Assembly (NCBI RefSeq): GCF_016123485.1
Contig: NZ_JADCKQ010000009.1
Location: 1 to 64,000, forward strand
DNA: 64,000 nt
Reading direction: 5' to 3'
Origin: Halocynthiibacter styelae
GTDB lineage: Bacteria > Pseudomonadota > Alphaproteobacteria > Rhodobacterales > Rhodobacteraceae
Shown: one piece after another, positions 18,967 through 26,844 of the stretch
Numbering within the stretch: position 1 is the stretch's first letter
Layout of the letters: the number at the start of each line of letters is the position of its first letter
The notes under the pieces: generated by a model
Seen by the model: the letters and a program-made list of their open reading frames with translations, nothing else
Database searches by the model: none
Told to the model about the DNA's origin: nothing
Translations under genes and position numbers: made by a program

Positions 18967-20025
18967 ATGCCTGTAATTAGAACTCTTTACCTTGGTAAGC
19001 TCACAGTTATTGACCCCGTAGGAGCCGGAGCTACAGGCCCGAATGAAAACGCGTCCTCTATTCTCGGAACATACGGGAATGCCGGAAACCCGCTTGCCGC
19101 CAATGCGATCTCAGTTGACGTCTCTGGAAGCAATCCAGCGCTATTGGGAACAGACCACAACAATAATTTCCTCACCAGTTATATTGTGAAATTTGATATT
19201 GGAGGTGGTCAGGTCACAAAAACTGTTGATGCGATTCAAACCTATGGAATGACTGTAAAGTTCTCTGGTGGCACAAGCCAAAATCTAAATTTACAGATTT
19301 TTCAGACGACCGACGGGCATACATTTCTTGCCGTAAAAGATACTCTGCAACAGACATTCAATAAAGCTGTTGAATCCGTATCGCTGAATTCCGTTCCATC
19401 AACCTCAGTACGCACACTCGGGATTTCTCAGTTCGACAACTTTCAATTTGTTTGCTTTGCCAAAGGCTCTGCAATTCAGACCCCGCATGGAGAAACATAT
19501 GTTGAAGATCTGAAGTCAGGCGATCTGGTCTCTACAGCAGACAGTGGCGATCAGGATATAATATGGATCGGCAACAACACAGTCATCGGGAATGACAAGA
19601 ACTCGCCCTACAGAATTCCACGGGGCTATCTGAATGCGAACAGAGACCTGTATCTTTCCCCTCAACACCGTGTCGCAATCGACACCAGCGACTTTTCTGG
19701 TAACCCGGAAGATCCGAGGGCCTTTCTGGCCATCAAACACCTCGCGCTGATCAGCCCCGTAGTTCAGGTGCCTGTTGAAACGGTCACCTACTATCATGTC
19801 TTAACGAAGAAACACGAAACACTTATCTCCAACGGCGTCCCCACCGAAAGCTTCTATCCCGGGCCTGTGGCTCTGGATCTATTGCCTGATGTGCAGAGGA
19901 CAGTGCTGGAGGACTGCCTGACCGCACATGATCTGACCCTGGAAACCTACGGTGATACAGCTTTGGAAACACTCCGCAGGAAGACAGTTCTCAACTGGAC
20001 AAGGAGTACCGCGCTTTGCGCGTAA
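18967..20025 (+). CDS. Hint-domain (Hedgehog/intein-type) protein, 352 aa
   Basis: Residues about 162-315 form a Hint_2-type domain: nucleophile C163 in CFAKGSAIQTPHG, then VEDLKSGDLV, DIIWIGNNTV, the block-B-like LSPQHRVAI and the terminal NGVPTESFYPG. The first 160 residues are an acidic, Gly/Ser/Asn-rich domain without a classical signal peptide and have no family I recognise. In Rhodobacterales such proteins are often secreted through type I systems and may self-cleave; both points are inference here. The gene is AT-richer than its neighbours and sits between two identical tRNA-Asp genes, which suggests acquisition by insertion. Confidence 0.8.
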   Translation: MPVIRTLYLGKLTVIDPVGAGATGPNENASSILGTYGNAGNPLAANAISVDVSGSNPALLGTDHNNNFLTSYIVKFDIGGGQVTKTVDAIQTYGMTVKFSGGTSQNLNLQIFQTTDGHTFLAVKDTLQQTFNKAVESVSLNSVPSTSVRTLGISQFDNFQFVCFAKGSAIQTPHGETYVEDLKSGDLVSTADSGDQDIIWIGNNTVIGNDKNSPYRIPRGYLNANRDLYLSPQHRVAIDTSDFSGNPEDPRAFLAIKHLALISPVVQVPVETVTYYHVLTKKHETLISNGVPTESFYPGPVALDLLPDVQRTVLEDCLTAHDLTLETYGDTALETLRRKTVLNWTRSTALCA

Positions 20026-20123
20026 TCTTCAGCTAAGCTCCACCTCCAGGCGCCAGTAGCTTCGATAACTGCCCCACCCCAGACAGAGCTTCCTCCAGAA
20101 AGCAACACATCTATCAGAAAACA

Positions 20124-20151
20124 AAAGAGGCTTCCCGAAGGAAGCCTCTTT
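20124..20151. terminator. Bidirectional terminator between the Hint gene and tRNA-Asp copy 2
   Basis: GAGGCTTCC (20127-20135), loop CGAA, GGAAGCCTC (20140-20148), flanked by AAA and TTT. It can serve both the Hint gene (plus) and the second tRNA-Asp (minus). Confidence 0.85.
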
Positions 20152-20160
20152 CTGCAGCAG

Positions 20161-20237
20161 TGGCGCGGTTGACGGGACTCGAACCCGCGACCCCCGGCGT
20201 GACAGGCCGGTACTCTAACCAACTGAGCTACAACCGC
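20161..20237 (-). tRNA. tRNA-Asp (anticodon GTC), copy 2
   Basis: 77 nt, identical to copy 1 at 18515-18591 and encoding CCA. The flanks of the two copies differ, including their terminators, so only the tRNA body is repeated. A frame running across this tRNA on the minus strand is a by-product of tRNA sequence. Confidence 0.95.
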
Positions 20238-20378
20238 CCGCTGCACTCCCGATTGGGAATGAGCGGGTTCTAGAAGCCCCAGCCTCTGGCGTCAAGCAGT
20301 TCTGACACGATTTTCTGACTTTTTTGTCTGCCACTTCATTTCCCGGACATCACCGGTATTTTGCTACAGGAGAACGCA

Positions 20379-20406
20379 AAAGCCCTGCTGCGTTAAGCAG
20401 CAGGGC
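20379..20406 (-). terminator. Terminator of the RTX-repeat gene
   Basis: On the minus strand GCCCTGCTGC, loop of 5 nt, GCAGCAGGGC, then TTTT; plus-strand arms 20382-20391 and 20397-20406. Confidence 0.85.
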
Positions 20407-20436
20407 CATGTTTGCACTGTTCAGAGGTGGTTCAGA

Positions 20437-21828
20437 TCATTCGACCACGGTCGACGCATTGTTCAGTGTGATATCTCCGACAGCAAGTGTCTGACCACCC
20501 GTCACAAAGGCCACTTCCACGCCATCTATCAGAATACTTGCCCCGGTGTTTCCGGCATCAACTTCAAGCGTAACCACCGGCGCATTGGCAGGGTCAGTCC
20601 ATTCAACATTGAGCTCAATATTGTCATCTGCCGGATCAAAGTCGCTGATGGTCGCGACGTCGTTGACGCCTGTTCCCGCATCATTACCAATCCTGAAGGT
20701 GTCACTACCTGCACCACCGATACCCGTATCACCAGCGCCCAGCAAAAGCGTATCATCGCCTTCACCACCATCCAGTGTGTCAGCACCTTCATCGATGCTG
20801 GGGTTCTCGTTATCGGTATGGTTCTCAGTGAAACCGCTCAGGAAGTCGTCGCCAGCGCCTCCGTTGATCGTATCTGCGCCAGAGCCGCCATAGAGATTGT
20901 CATTATCATCGCCGCCATTGATCGTATCAGAACCACTGCCACCGTGAATGGTATCCTCGCCGACACCACCATCCAGCGTGTTCGTACCACCGTTGCCGCT
21001 GATTGTATCATCACCTTCACCACCCGTTACGGTGTCGTCCCCATTCCCGGCAGAAATCGTGTCATCACCTTCGCCACCTGAAATAGTGTCATCGTCATTG
21101 CCACCATTCATCGTGTCGTCGCCAACGCCGCCATCAAGCACGTCATCGCCGTTGTTGCCGTTTACGGTGTCATCACCTTCGCCACCGGAAATAGTGTCAT
21201 TATCAGTCCCGCCGGAGATAACATCGTCACCAACACCACCGGTAATCTGATCTTCGCCATCGCCACCATTGATGGAATCATCACCTTCATCACCAGTGAT
21301 GACATCGTTCCCAGTGCCCCCGGTGATCTGGTCATTGCCCTCGCCCCCGGTGATCTGGTCATCCCCATCGCCACCGTTCAGAGCATCATTCCCGATTCCA
21401 CCATCAATAATGTCATTGCCGCCATCGCCATTGATCTGATCATTGCCAACACCGCCTTGCGCAGTATCGTCACCATTCCCGCCAGTGATCTGGTCATTGC
21501 CGTTGTCACCATAGAGAAGGTCGTTACCTTCGCCACCAGACAGGAAATCATTGCCATAATTTCCGTGCAGCTCATCGTCACCTTCGTGACCGGTGATCTG
21601 ATCATTTCCAAGACCAGCCTGCACAAAATCATCACCGTCAAGGAGGGTATAACTCCGGGCTGTGGTATCAGTATGGGTATAACTGTCATTGTCGTTAGAC
21701 CCGGTTATATTGGTGGTGCCTGTGGGTGTGGACGTACTGTCGTCGTCCCCCCCACTCAAAAGGGCAAAAAGCAATGGCCCTAAAAATAAAAGCGCATTGC
21801 CTAAAAACGCCAGGTCCATCCCCGCCAT
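20437..21828 (-). CDS. RTX calcium-binding repeat protein, 463 aa
   Basis: Residues about 65-350 are a nearly unbroken array of RTX nonapeptides of the type GGxGxDxIx (for example GGEGDDTINGGDGND-like units), which fold into a calcium-loaded beta-roll outside the cell. The C-terminal 100 residues (GNDAGTGVNDVATISDFDPA onward) resemble the region carrying the type I secretion signal. The N-terminus is unusual: a hydrophobic stretch at residues 5-25 directly before an acidic GGDDDS linker suggests membrane attachment or retained type I export. AGGAG lies 8 nt before ATG 21828. No enzymatic domain is present and no type I exporter genes lie nearby. Role unknown, perhaps biofilm or surface related. 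Confidence 0.85.
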   Translation of the reverse strand: MAGMDLAFLGNALLFLGPLLFALLSGGDDDSTSTPTGTTNITGSNDNDSYTHTDTTARSYTLLDGDDFVQAGLGNDQITGHEGDDELHGNYGNDFLSGGEGNDLLYGDNGNDQITGGNGDDTAQGGVGNDQINGDGGNDIIDGGIGNDALNGGDGDDQITGGEGNDQITGGTGNDVITGDEGDDSINGGDGEDQITGGVGDDVISGGTDNDTISGGEGDDTVNGNNGDDVLDGGVGDDTMNGGNDDDTISGGEGDDTISAGNGDDTVTGGEGDDTISGNGGTNTLDGGVGEDTIHGGSGSDTINGGDDNDNLYGGSGADTINGGAGDDFLSGFTENHTDNENPSIDEGADTLDGGEGDDTLLLGAGDTGIGGAGSDTFRIGNDAGTGVNDVATISDFDPADDNIELNVEWTDPANAPVVTLEVDAGNTGASILIDGVEVAFVTGGQTLAVGDITLNNASTVVE

Positions 21829-21893
21829 AATCGCTACTCCTGCTCAACTAATATGAGTATTTATTTACTCTTGTTGCAGATTGGATAGCAGAA

Positions 21894-21926
21894 TTCCGCC
21901 AATTCTGTCAAAGTGAATTGGCGGAA
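21894..21926. promoter_or_regulatory. 12-bp perfect inverted repeat between kdsA and the RTX gene
   Basis: TTCCGCCAATTC (21894-21905) and GAATTGGCGGAA (21915-21926) with a 9-nt loop. It lies between the kdsA stop (21961) and the RTX start (21828). No T-tract follows on the minus strand, so it may be an operator or a processing hairpin rather than a simple terminator. Confidence 0.5.
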
Positions 21927-21960
21927 CCAAGGCTATGCTTTCGGGGGATATGCGAAAATG

Positions 21961-22779
21961 TCACCCTTTGACGATCTGATCCACAGCCTTCAGGTCTTTG
22001 AGAAGATCAGCCATCTGAGCCAAAGGCACCATATTCGGGCCATCGGATGGCGCATTATCCGGATCTTCGTGGGTTTCGATGAACAGGCAGGACGTGCCCA
22101 CAGCCACAGCTGCACGCGCAAGTGGCGGCACGAATTCGCGCTGTCCGCCAGAAGTGGTCCCCTGCCCGCCTGGCAGCTGCACGGAATGGGTCGCGTCAAA
22201 CACCACCGGATACCCTGTCTGCGCCATGATCGGCAGGCTGCGCATATCAGACACCAGCATATTATAACCAAAGCTTGTGCCGCGGTCCGTCAGAAGAATA
22301 CGTTTGTTGCCGGTGCTTTCCACCTTCTGCGCGACATTTCCCATATCCCATGGCGCAAGGAATTGACCTTTTTTCACATTCACCGCTGCGCCGCTTTCAC
22401 CGGCAGCCAGCAAAAGATCTGTCTGACGACACAGAAAGGCCGGGATCTGCAGAATATCCACATGTTGTGCGGCGCGGGCACATTGGGAGGCCTCATGCAC
22501 ATCGGTCAGCACGGGAACATCAAACTCATCCCGGATCGCGGCCAGCATATCAAGCCCTGCTTCAAGCCCAACACCCCGTTTAGTGGTCACCGAAGAACGG
22601 TTGGCTTTGTCAAAGCTTGCCTTGAAAACATAGGGGATGTTCAGATCTGCGCAGACTTCTGCCATTTTACCAGCAATCATCCGGGCATGATCAAGACTTT
22701 CCAGCTGACAGGGACCGGCGATCAGTGCAAAGGGCTTGTCATTTGCAATTTCAATGCCGCGGATATCAACTGTGTTCAT
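21961..22779 (-). CDS. kdsA: 3-deoxy-8-phosphooctulonate synthase
   Basis: KdsA condenses phosphoenolpyruvate with arabinose 5-phosphate to Kdo-8-phosphate for lipid A-core assembly. The 272-aa TIM-barrel protein shows the hallmarks LIAGPCQLES, FKASFDKANR, VLTDVHEASQ, the GQFLAPWDM region and VVFDATHSVQLPGG. The Cys in AGPCQLES marks a possible metal-dependent form, but this cannot be settled by eye. It is divergent from ridA with a 123-bp shared upstream region, and no other Kdo genes lie in the window. Confidence 0.95.
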   Translation of the reverse strand: MNTVDIRGIEIANDKPFALIAGPCQLESLDHARMIAGKMAEVCADLNIPYVFKASFDKANRSSVTTKRGVGLEAGLDMLAAIRDEFDVPVLTDVHEASQCARAAQHVDILQIPAFLCRQTDLLLAAGESGAAVNVKKGQFLAPWDMGNVAQKVESTGNKRILLTDRGTSFGYNMLVSDMRSLPIMAQTGYPVVFDATHSVQLPGGQGTTSGGQREFVPPLARAAVAVGTSCLFIETHEDPDNAPSDGPNMVPLAQMADLLKDLKAVDQIVKG

Positions 22780-22902
22780 GGCTCTGCTTTCCTGAAGGTG
22801 GGCTTATGTGATCTCTACACAAGGCCGCCGGTGAATGCCAGCACCCGCATTGACAGTCGCAGGAATTCGCGCAGTGTAGCGGCAACCAAAAAGGAGAAAT
22901 CT

Positions 22903-23247
22903 ATGTCCATCACCCGCAAGCACCTGAGCGCGCGTTCCAGCGCAATCGTCATCCATAATGATACAATTTACCTGAGTGGCCAGGTTGCTGAAGGCGCCGA
23001 CATTCAGGAACAGACAAAGATCATGTTGGGCAAGGTTGATAAGCTTCTGGAAGAAGCCGGATCCTCCAAGTCGCATCTTCTGCAGGCCGTTATCTGGCTG
23101 TCCACAATGGAGAATTTTGCTGCGATGAACGAAGTCTGGAACGCCTGGATCGATCCTGAGAACCCGCCGGCCCGCGCCTGTGGCGAAGCAAAACTTGCCC
23201 GGGACGAATTGCTGGTCGAAGTGATCATTACTGCTGCAAAGCCCTGA
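22903..23247 (+). CDS. RidA-family protein
   Basis: 114-aa member of the RidA/YjgF/UK114 family, whose archetype hydrolyses reactive enamine and imine intermediates from PLP dehydratases. Motifs seen: IVIHNDTIYLSGQVAEGADI and PENPPARACGEAKLARDELLVE, in which the family Arg is present (ARACGEAKL). ATG 22903 has AAGGAG 7 nt upstream. The longer frame beginning at 21913 is antisense to kdsA and is not real. RidA removal of 2-aminoacrylate could be relevant to the D-serine dehydratase 12 kb away, but there is no linkage. Confidence 0.9.
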   Translation: MSITRKHLSARSSAIVIHNDTIYLSGQVAEGADIQEQTKIMLGKVDKLLEEAGSSKSHLLQAVIWLSTMENFAAMNEVWNAWIDPENPPARACGEAKLARDELLVEVIITAAKP

Positions 23248-23709
23248 TCAGTTTTGAAAACGCCCCCGGATCTCAAACATGGGATCCGGGCCACGCAGCC
23301 AGCCCGTCAGCTGATCAGCGACCTGTTCCGGGGCCAGACGTCCCCGCCCTTTCAAAGCGCATTCCCAGACCTGCGCAACGCGCCAGCCCTGATCCCGCAA
23401 TGCCGCAATATTTCGCTGGTCACGCGTGCGGTTCCCAGTCAGCTTTTCACGCCAGAAGTCCTGCCGCGTGCCAGGCCATTTAAACATCGCACACTCGTGC
23501 AGATGCCAGAAACAACCCTGCACAAAAATTACAGCGTTATATTTCTTCAGAACAAGATCCGGACGGCCGGGAAGTTTCTTTCCCTGCAGGCGATAGCGAA
23601 AACCACGTTGCCAGAGCAACTTCCGCACAATCAGTTCAGGTTTCGTGTCGCGCCCCTTAATGGCACGCATATTGCGCTTACGCGTGGCGATGTCGTGGAC
23701 ATCAGCCAT
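23248..23709 (-). CDS. vsr: Very-short-patch-repair endonuclease
   Basis: Vsr nicks next to T:G mismatches created by deamination of 5-methylcytosine. The 153-aa protein begins [19 protein letters not shown] and carries the family landmarks [33 protein letters not shown] (catalytic Asp and metal region) and CFWHLHEC with its zinc-site residues. Its start overlaps the dcm 3' end by 8 bp, so translation is coupled. A longer frame from 23790 extends into dcm and is not expected. The pair is the standard modification-plus-repair arrangement. Confidence 0.92.
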   Translation of the reverse strand: MADVHDIATRKRNMRAIKGRDTKPELIVRKLLWQRGFRYRLQGKKLPGRPDLVLKKYNAVIFVQGCFWHLHECAMFKWPGTRQDFWREKLTGNRTRDQRNIAALRDQGWRVAQVWECALKGRGRLAPEQVADQLTGWLRGPDPMFEIRGRFQN

Positions 23710-24721
23710 TTTGATCCACAGCCACCTCGATATGGGGACGCATGATCCGTGCAACCTCTGCAAAAACCGGCACAGCGACGGAATTGCCAAACTGCCGGTA
23801 GGCCTGGGTGTCAGAGACCGGGATTTTAAAATCTTCCGGATAGCCCATGATGCGGGCGCATTCCCGGGGTGTCAGCTTACGCGGGTTTCGCCCGGGCTGA
23901 GCGACCAGAATTTCAGAACCGTCTTTATAGTAGCGTGCAGAAAGCGTGCGGCAGGTATCATCTGGCCCCACCAGACCAAACCCAAAACCATTGCCTTTGG
24001 CCTTATGCTTGGCCGCGTAATTCTGCAGATATGACCAGAGCTTGTCAGACAGAGTATATTTCGCGGCAACCAATGCATCCGGACCTGCGGTAAAAGGTGG
24101 CACAGGCAGCTCCGCCCCATTTTGAGGGTGCAGTACACGGGACATCTTTACCTGACCTTTCGGCGACAAGATCATATTATCAAATGAAAAATCGCACTCC
24201 TCACGAAATCCGACAATCACAATCCGTTCACGATGCTGTGGCAGAAAATGCAATGCGTCAATCACGCGGGTGTGGATATGATACCCAAGGTCATCGCGCA
24301 ATTTTCGCTCAATCACTTCCCATGTACGCCCCTTATCGTGGCTCATGAGGTTTTTAACATTTTCCAGCAAAAAGGCCGCCGGGCGATGATGTTTCAGAAT
24401 GCGCAGCACATCAAAAAACAGCGTCCCCTGGGTTTCATCATCAAACCCATGCGCGCGGCCCAGGGCATTTTTCTTGGATACCCCGGCGATGGAAAACGGC
24501 TGACAAGGGAAGCCAGCCAGCAACACATCATGGGCAGGAATATCTTCCGCGTCCACCTGCTGAATATCCCCGACAACAGGGCGATTATCCGGGTAATTCG
24601 CATGATAGGTTTTCTGGGCAAAGCGATCCCATTCCGACGTGAAAACACAGGTGCCGTCAATGCTTTCCATGGCCCGGCGCAACCCGCCGATACCCGCAAA
24701 TAAGTCAATAAACCTGAACAT
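23702..24721 (-). CDS. dcm: DNA (cytosine-5-)-methyltransferase, Dcm-type
   Basis: C5-cytosine methyltransferase with the ordered motifs [10 protein letters not shown] (I), AGFPCQPFS with catalytic C73 (IV), LLENVKNL (VI), [14 protein letters not shown] (VIII) and [10 protein letters not shown] (X). From ATG 24721 it has 339 aa; upstream ATG 24739 is also possible, but the family start is [10 protein letters not shown]. It is shorter than E. coli Dcm (472 aa) and lacks its N-terminal extension, so the target need not be CCWGG. vsr overlaps its 3' end, and I find no restriction endonuclease gene on either side. This implies a solitary methylase or the remnant of a restriction-modification system. 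Confidence 0.92.
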   Translation of the reverse strand: MFRFIDLFAGIGGLRRAMESIDGTCVFTSEWDRFAQKTYHANYPDNRPVVGDIQQVDAEDIPAHDVLLAGFPCQPFSIAGVSKKNALGRAHGFDDETQGTLFFDVLRILKHHRPAAFLLENVKNLMSHDKGRTWEVIERKLRDDLGYHIHTRVIDALHFLPQHRERIVIVGFREECDFSFDNMILSPKGQVKMSRVLHPQNGAELPVPPFTAGPDALVAAKYTLSDKLWSYLQNYAAKHKAKGNGFGFGLVGPDDTCRTLSARYYKDGSEILVAQPGRNPRKLTPRECARIMGYPEDFKIPVSDTQAYRQFGNSVAVPVFAEVARIMRPHIEVAVDQNG

Positions 24722-24876
24722 GCTGCCCCCGATTGTCATTCGCCGGACTATGCAGGGATCAGCATCCGGCAGCAAGAGTGAGTTAAAGCGCATATTGAAT
24801 TACAAAGCGAAATGCGGACATTCTGGTTTTCTGGTTTTCTAGTAGAACTCGTGTGAAATGACACAAAGTCAACGCT

Positions 24877-25791
24877 CTAAGCGTTTGAAAGGCTACGCGC
24901 CTGCCCTTCCTGCATCAATGCACCGGTTCCACCCACCGCTGCCACGGCAAGGGCACCGCATTTATTCCCCTGCAACAAACACTCAGGCACTGGCAAGCCC
25001 GCCAGCCAGCCATCCAGAAATCCCGCATTAAATGCGTCTCCTGCTCCGGTTGCATCAATGACATCAACAGCTTCAACGGGCACATGGGCCTGACCACGCG
25101 GGCACCAGGCCCCGGCACCATCAGCCCCCTGTTTTACAATTGTCAGCGGTGCCGTGCGCAACGGCACGCCAATACTTTCAAGCCAGGCCTGTTCCGCCCG
25201 ATTGGGCAAAAACACATCGACCCTGGCAATAAGTGGTAAAACTTCATCCCGGGTCAGACTGTCATCCCAACCACAATCCAGAGAAACTGTCAGGCCCAGA
25301 TCCTGTGCGAGATCCAGAATCTCAGGCATTTCAACAAGTGTCGTCATCTCACCAATGTGAAGGTGAGATAGAGAAATCTCTTCTACATACTCCGTTTCCG
25401 GCAAAGTCGCTGCCGGACCGGCCCGACGTGTGATAAATGATCTGTCCGCACCATCAGGCAGAACCACCGTCACCTGTGGATCATTCCCCGGATCTGAAGG
25501 CGAACACAGGCTGAGATCCGGGCCAAGTTGCGCCAGATCACCTGTGATTGCTTCCGTAAACGGGCCGGTCGGTAAAGTCGCACAGAGGTAAGCCTCTCCC
25601 CCAAGCGCGGCCAGCCAGGCCGCAGTGATCGCCGCCCCCCCCCCAGGCGCAAGCCTGAGACCCGGTGCAAATAGTTCAGTACCCTGTGCCGGCGGGCCGT
25701 CAATGCCGGAAAAGACCAGATCGCAATACAGCCGCCCGATACAGAGAACGCCGCCATCCCGCCCGACAGGTCGCAACTGTGCACCACTCAT
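24877..25791 (-). CDS. PfkB-family carbohydrate kinase
   Basis: 304-aa ribokinase-fold enzyme that likely phosphorylates the sugar or polyol released by the pathway encoded in this operon. Seen motifs are the N-terminal GGG region (LRLAPGGGAAITAAWLAALG) and the catalytic anion-hole motif VIDATGAGDAFNAGF with the base Asp in GAGD, near residue 247. The start overlaps the preceding ATPase gene by 4 bp (ATGA at 25788-25791), so it is the last gene of the six-gene operon. The specific sugar cannot be inferred. Confidence 0.88.
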   Translation of the reverse strand: MSGAQLRPVGRDGGVLCIGRLYCDLVFSGIDGPPAQGTELFAPGLRLAPGGGAAITAAWLAALGGEAYLCATLPTGPFTEAITGDLAQLGPDLSLCSPSDPGNDPQVTVVLPDGADRSFITRRAGPAATLPETEYVEEISLSHLHIGEMTTLVEMPEILDLAQDLGLTVSLDCGWDDSLTRDEVLPLIARVDVFLPNRAEQAWLESIGVPLRTAPLTIVKQGADGAGAWCPRGQAHVPVEAVDVIDATGAGDAFNAGFLDGWLAGLPVPECLLQGNKCGALAVAAVGGTGALMQEGQARSLSNA

Positions 25792-26843
25792 TTCACAACC
25801 TCGCCGGTCAGGGCATCAAAGAGATGGATATTCTCAGCCAGTGCCCCCATTTTCACAACTTCCCCAACTTCAGGAGGATTTTTTCCGGGTGCGCGTAAAA
25901 TGACTTCGCCCAAAGTCGTTTCAACATAAAGCAACGTTTCCGGGCCAAGGGGTTCGCGCAGTGTGACATGGCCTTCCAGTAAAGGATCGGCCGGGTTCAG
26001 CATCAGATCATCCGGGCGCAAACCCGCTTTCAGCGGCATGCCCTCTGCCAGATTCGCAGCAGAAATCGGCAGGGCCATATCCCCCAGCATCACCCGTCCG
26101 TCCCGCACGCTTGCCGACAGCATATTCATGGAAGGTGCACCGATAAACTGCGCCACAAAGATGTTGACGGGGTTGCGATACAGTTCTTCCGGCGTTCCGA
26201 CCTGCTGAATATGCCCGTCTTTCATGATCACGATACGATCCGCCATTGTCATGGCTTCAACCTGATCATGAGTCACGAAAACCACTGTATTTTGAATGCG
26301 TTGATGTAACTTCTTAATCTCAAGTCGCATTTGGGTGCGCAGTTGTGCATCTAGGTTGGACAGAGGTTCATCAAAGAGAAACACCGCCGGATTTCGCACC
26401 ATGGCGCGGCCAATGGCAACGCGTTGACGCTGTCCACCTGAAAGCTGATTAGGGCGGCGATCCAACAGATCTTCCATATCAAGGATCTGCACAACTTCGC
26501 GGATGCGGGCCTCTTTTTCGGGCTTTGACAGCTTGGATGTCCGCAAACCGAAGGCGATGTTTTTCTTCACCGTCATATGCGGGTAAATCGCGTAGTTCTG
26601 GAACACCATAGCGATGTCCCGGTCTCGGGGTTCCAGGTTATTAACCACACGCCCGCCAATATTAATCTCACCCACAGAGACATCTTCAAGCCCGGCAATC
26701 AGGCGCAATGTCGTGGATTTCCCGCAACCCGATGGGCCGACAAATACGATGAATTCGCCAGAGGCGATCTCCAGATCAATGCCCTTCAGAACCTCGGTTT
26801 TGCCGTAGGATTTGCGCAGATCGGAAAGGGTCAGGCTGGACAC
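25788..26843 (-). CDS. Carbohydrate ABC importer ATP-binding protein (UgpC/MsmK type)
   Basis: 351 aa. The nucleotide-binding domain has Walker A GPSGCGKST (about 37-45), Q-loop MVFQNYAIYPHM, signature LSGGQRQRVAIGRA and Walker B VFLFDEPLSNLDA with the H-loop THDQ. The C-terminal 110 residues form the TOBE/MalK-like regulatory domain (GLRPDDLMLNP). It energises the two permeases encoded upstream in the operon. It begins 1 bp after the lyase stop and overlaps the kinase start. The MalK-type regulatory domain allows sharing among sugar importers. Confidence 0.92.
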   Translation of the reverse strand: MSSLTLSDLRKSYGKTEVLKGIDLEIASGEFIVFVGPSGCGKSTTLRLIAGLEDVSVGEINIGGRVVNNLEPRDRDIAMVFQNYAIYPHMTVKKNIAFGLRTSKLSKPEKEARIREVVQILDMEDLLDRRPNQLSGGQRQRVAIGRAMVRNPAVFLFDEPLSNLDAQLRTQMRLEIKKLHQRIQNTVVFVTHDQVEAMTMADRIVIMKDGHIQQVGTPEELYRNPVNIFVAQFIGAPSMNMLSASVRDGRVMLGDMALPISAANLAEGMPLKAGLRPDDLMLNPADPLLEGHVTLREPLGPETLLYVETTLGEVILRAPGKNPPEVGEVVKMGALAENIHLFDALTGEVVK

Positions 26844-26844
26844 A

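Noticed and set aside
19947-20246. 99-codon frame across tRNA-Asp copy 2
   Set aside because: The N-terminal part is the translation of tRNA antisense sequence, a common artefact.
20800-21640. Regular short repeats that look like a CRISPR array
   Set aside because: The period is 27 bp and in frame, coding for RTX nonapeptides; there are no unique spacers.
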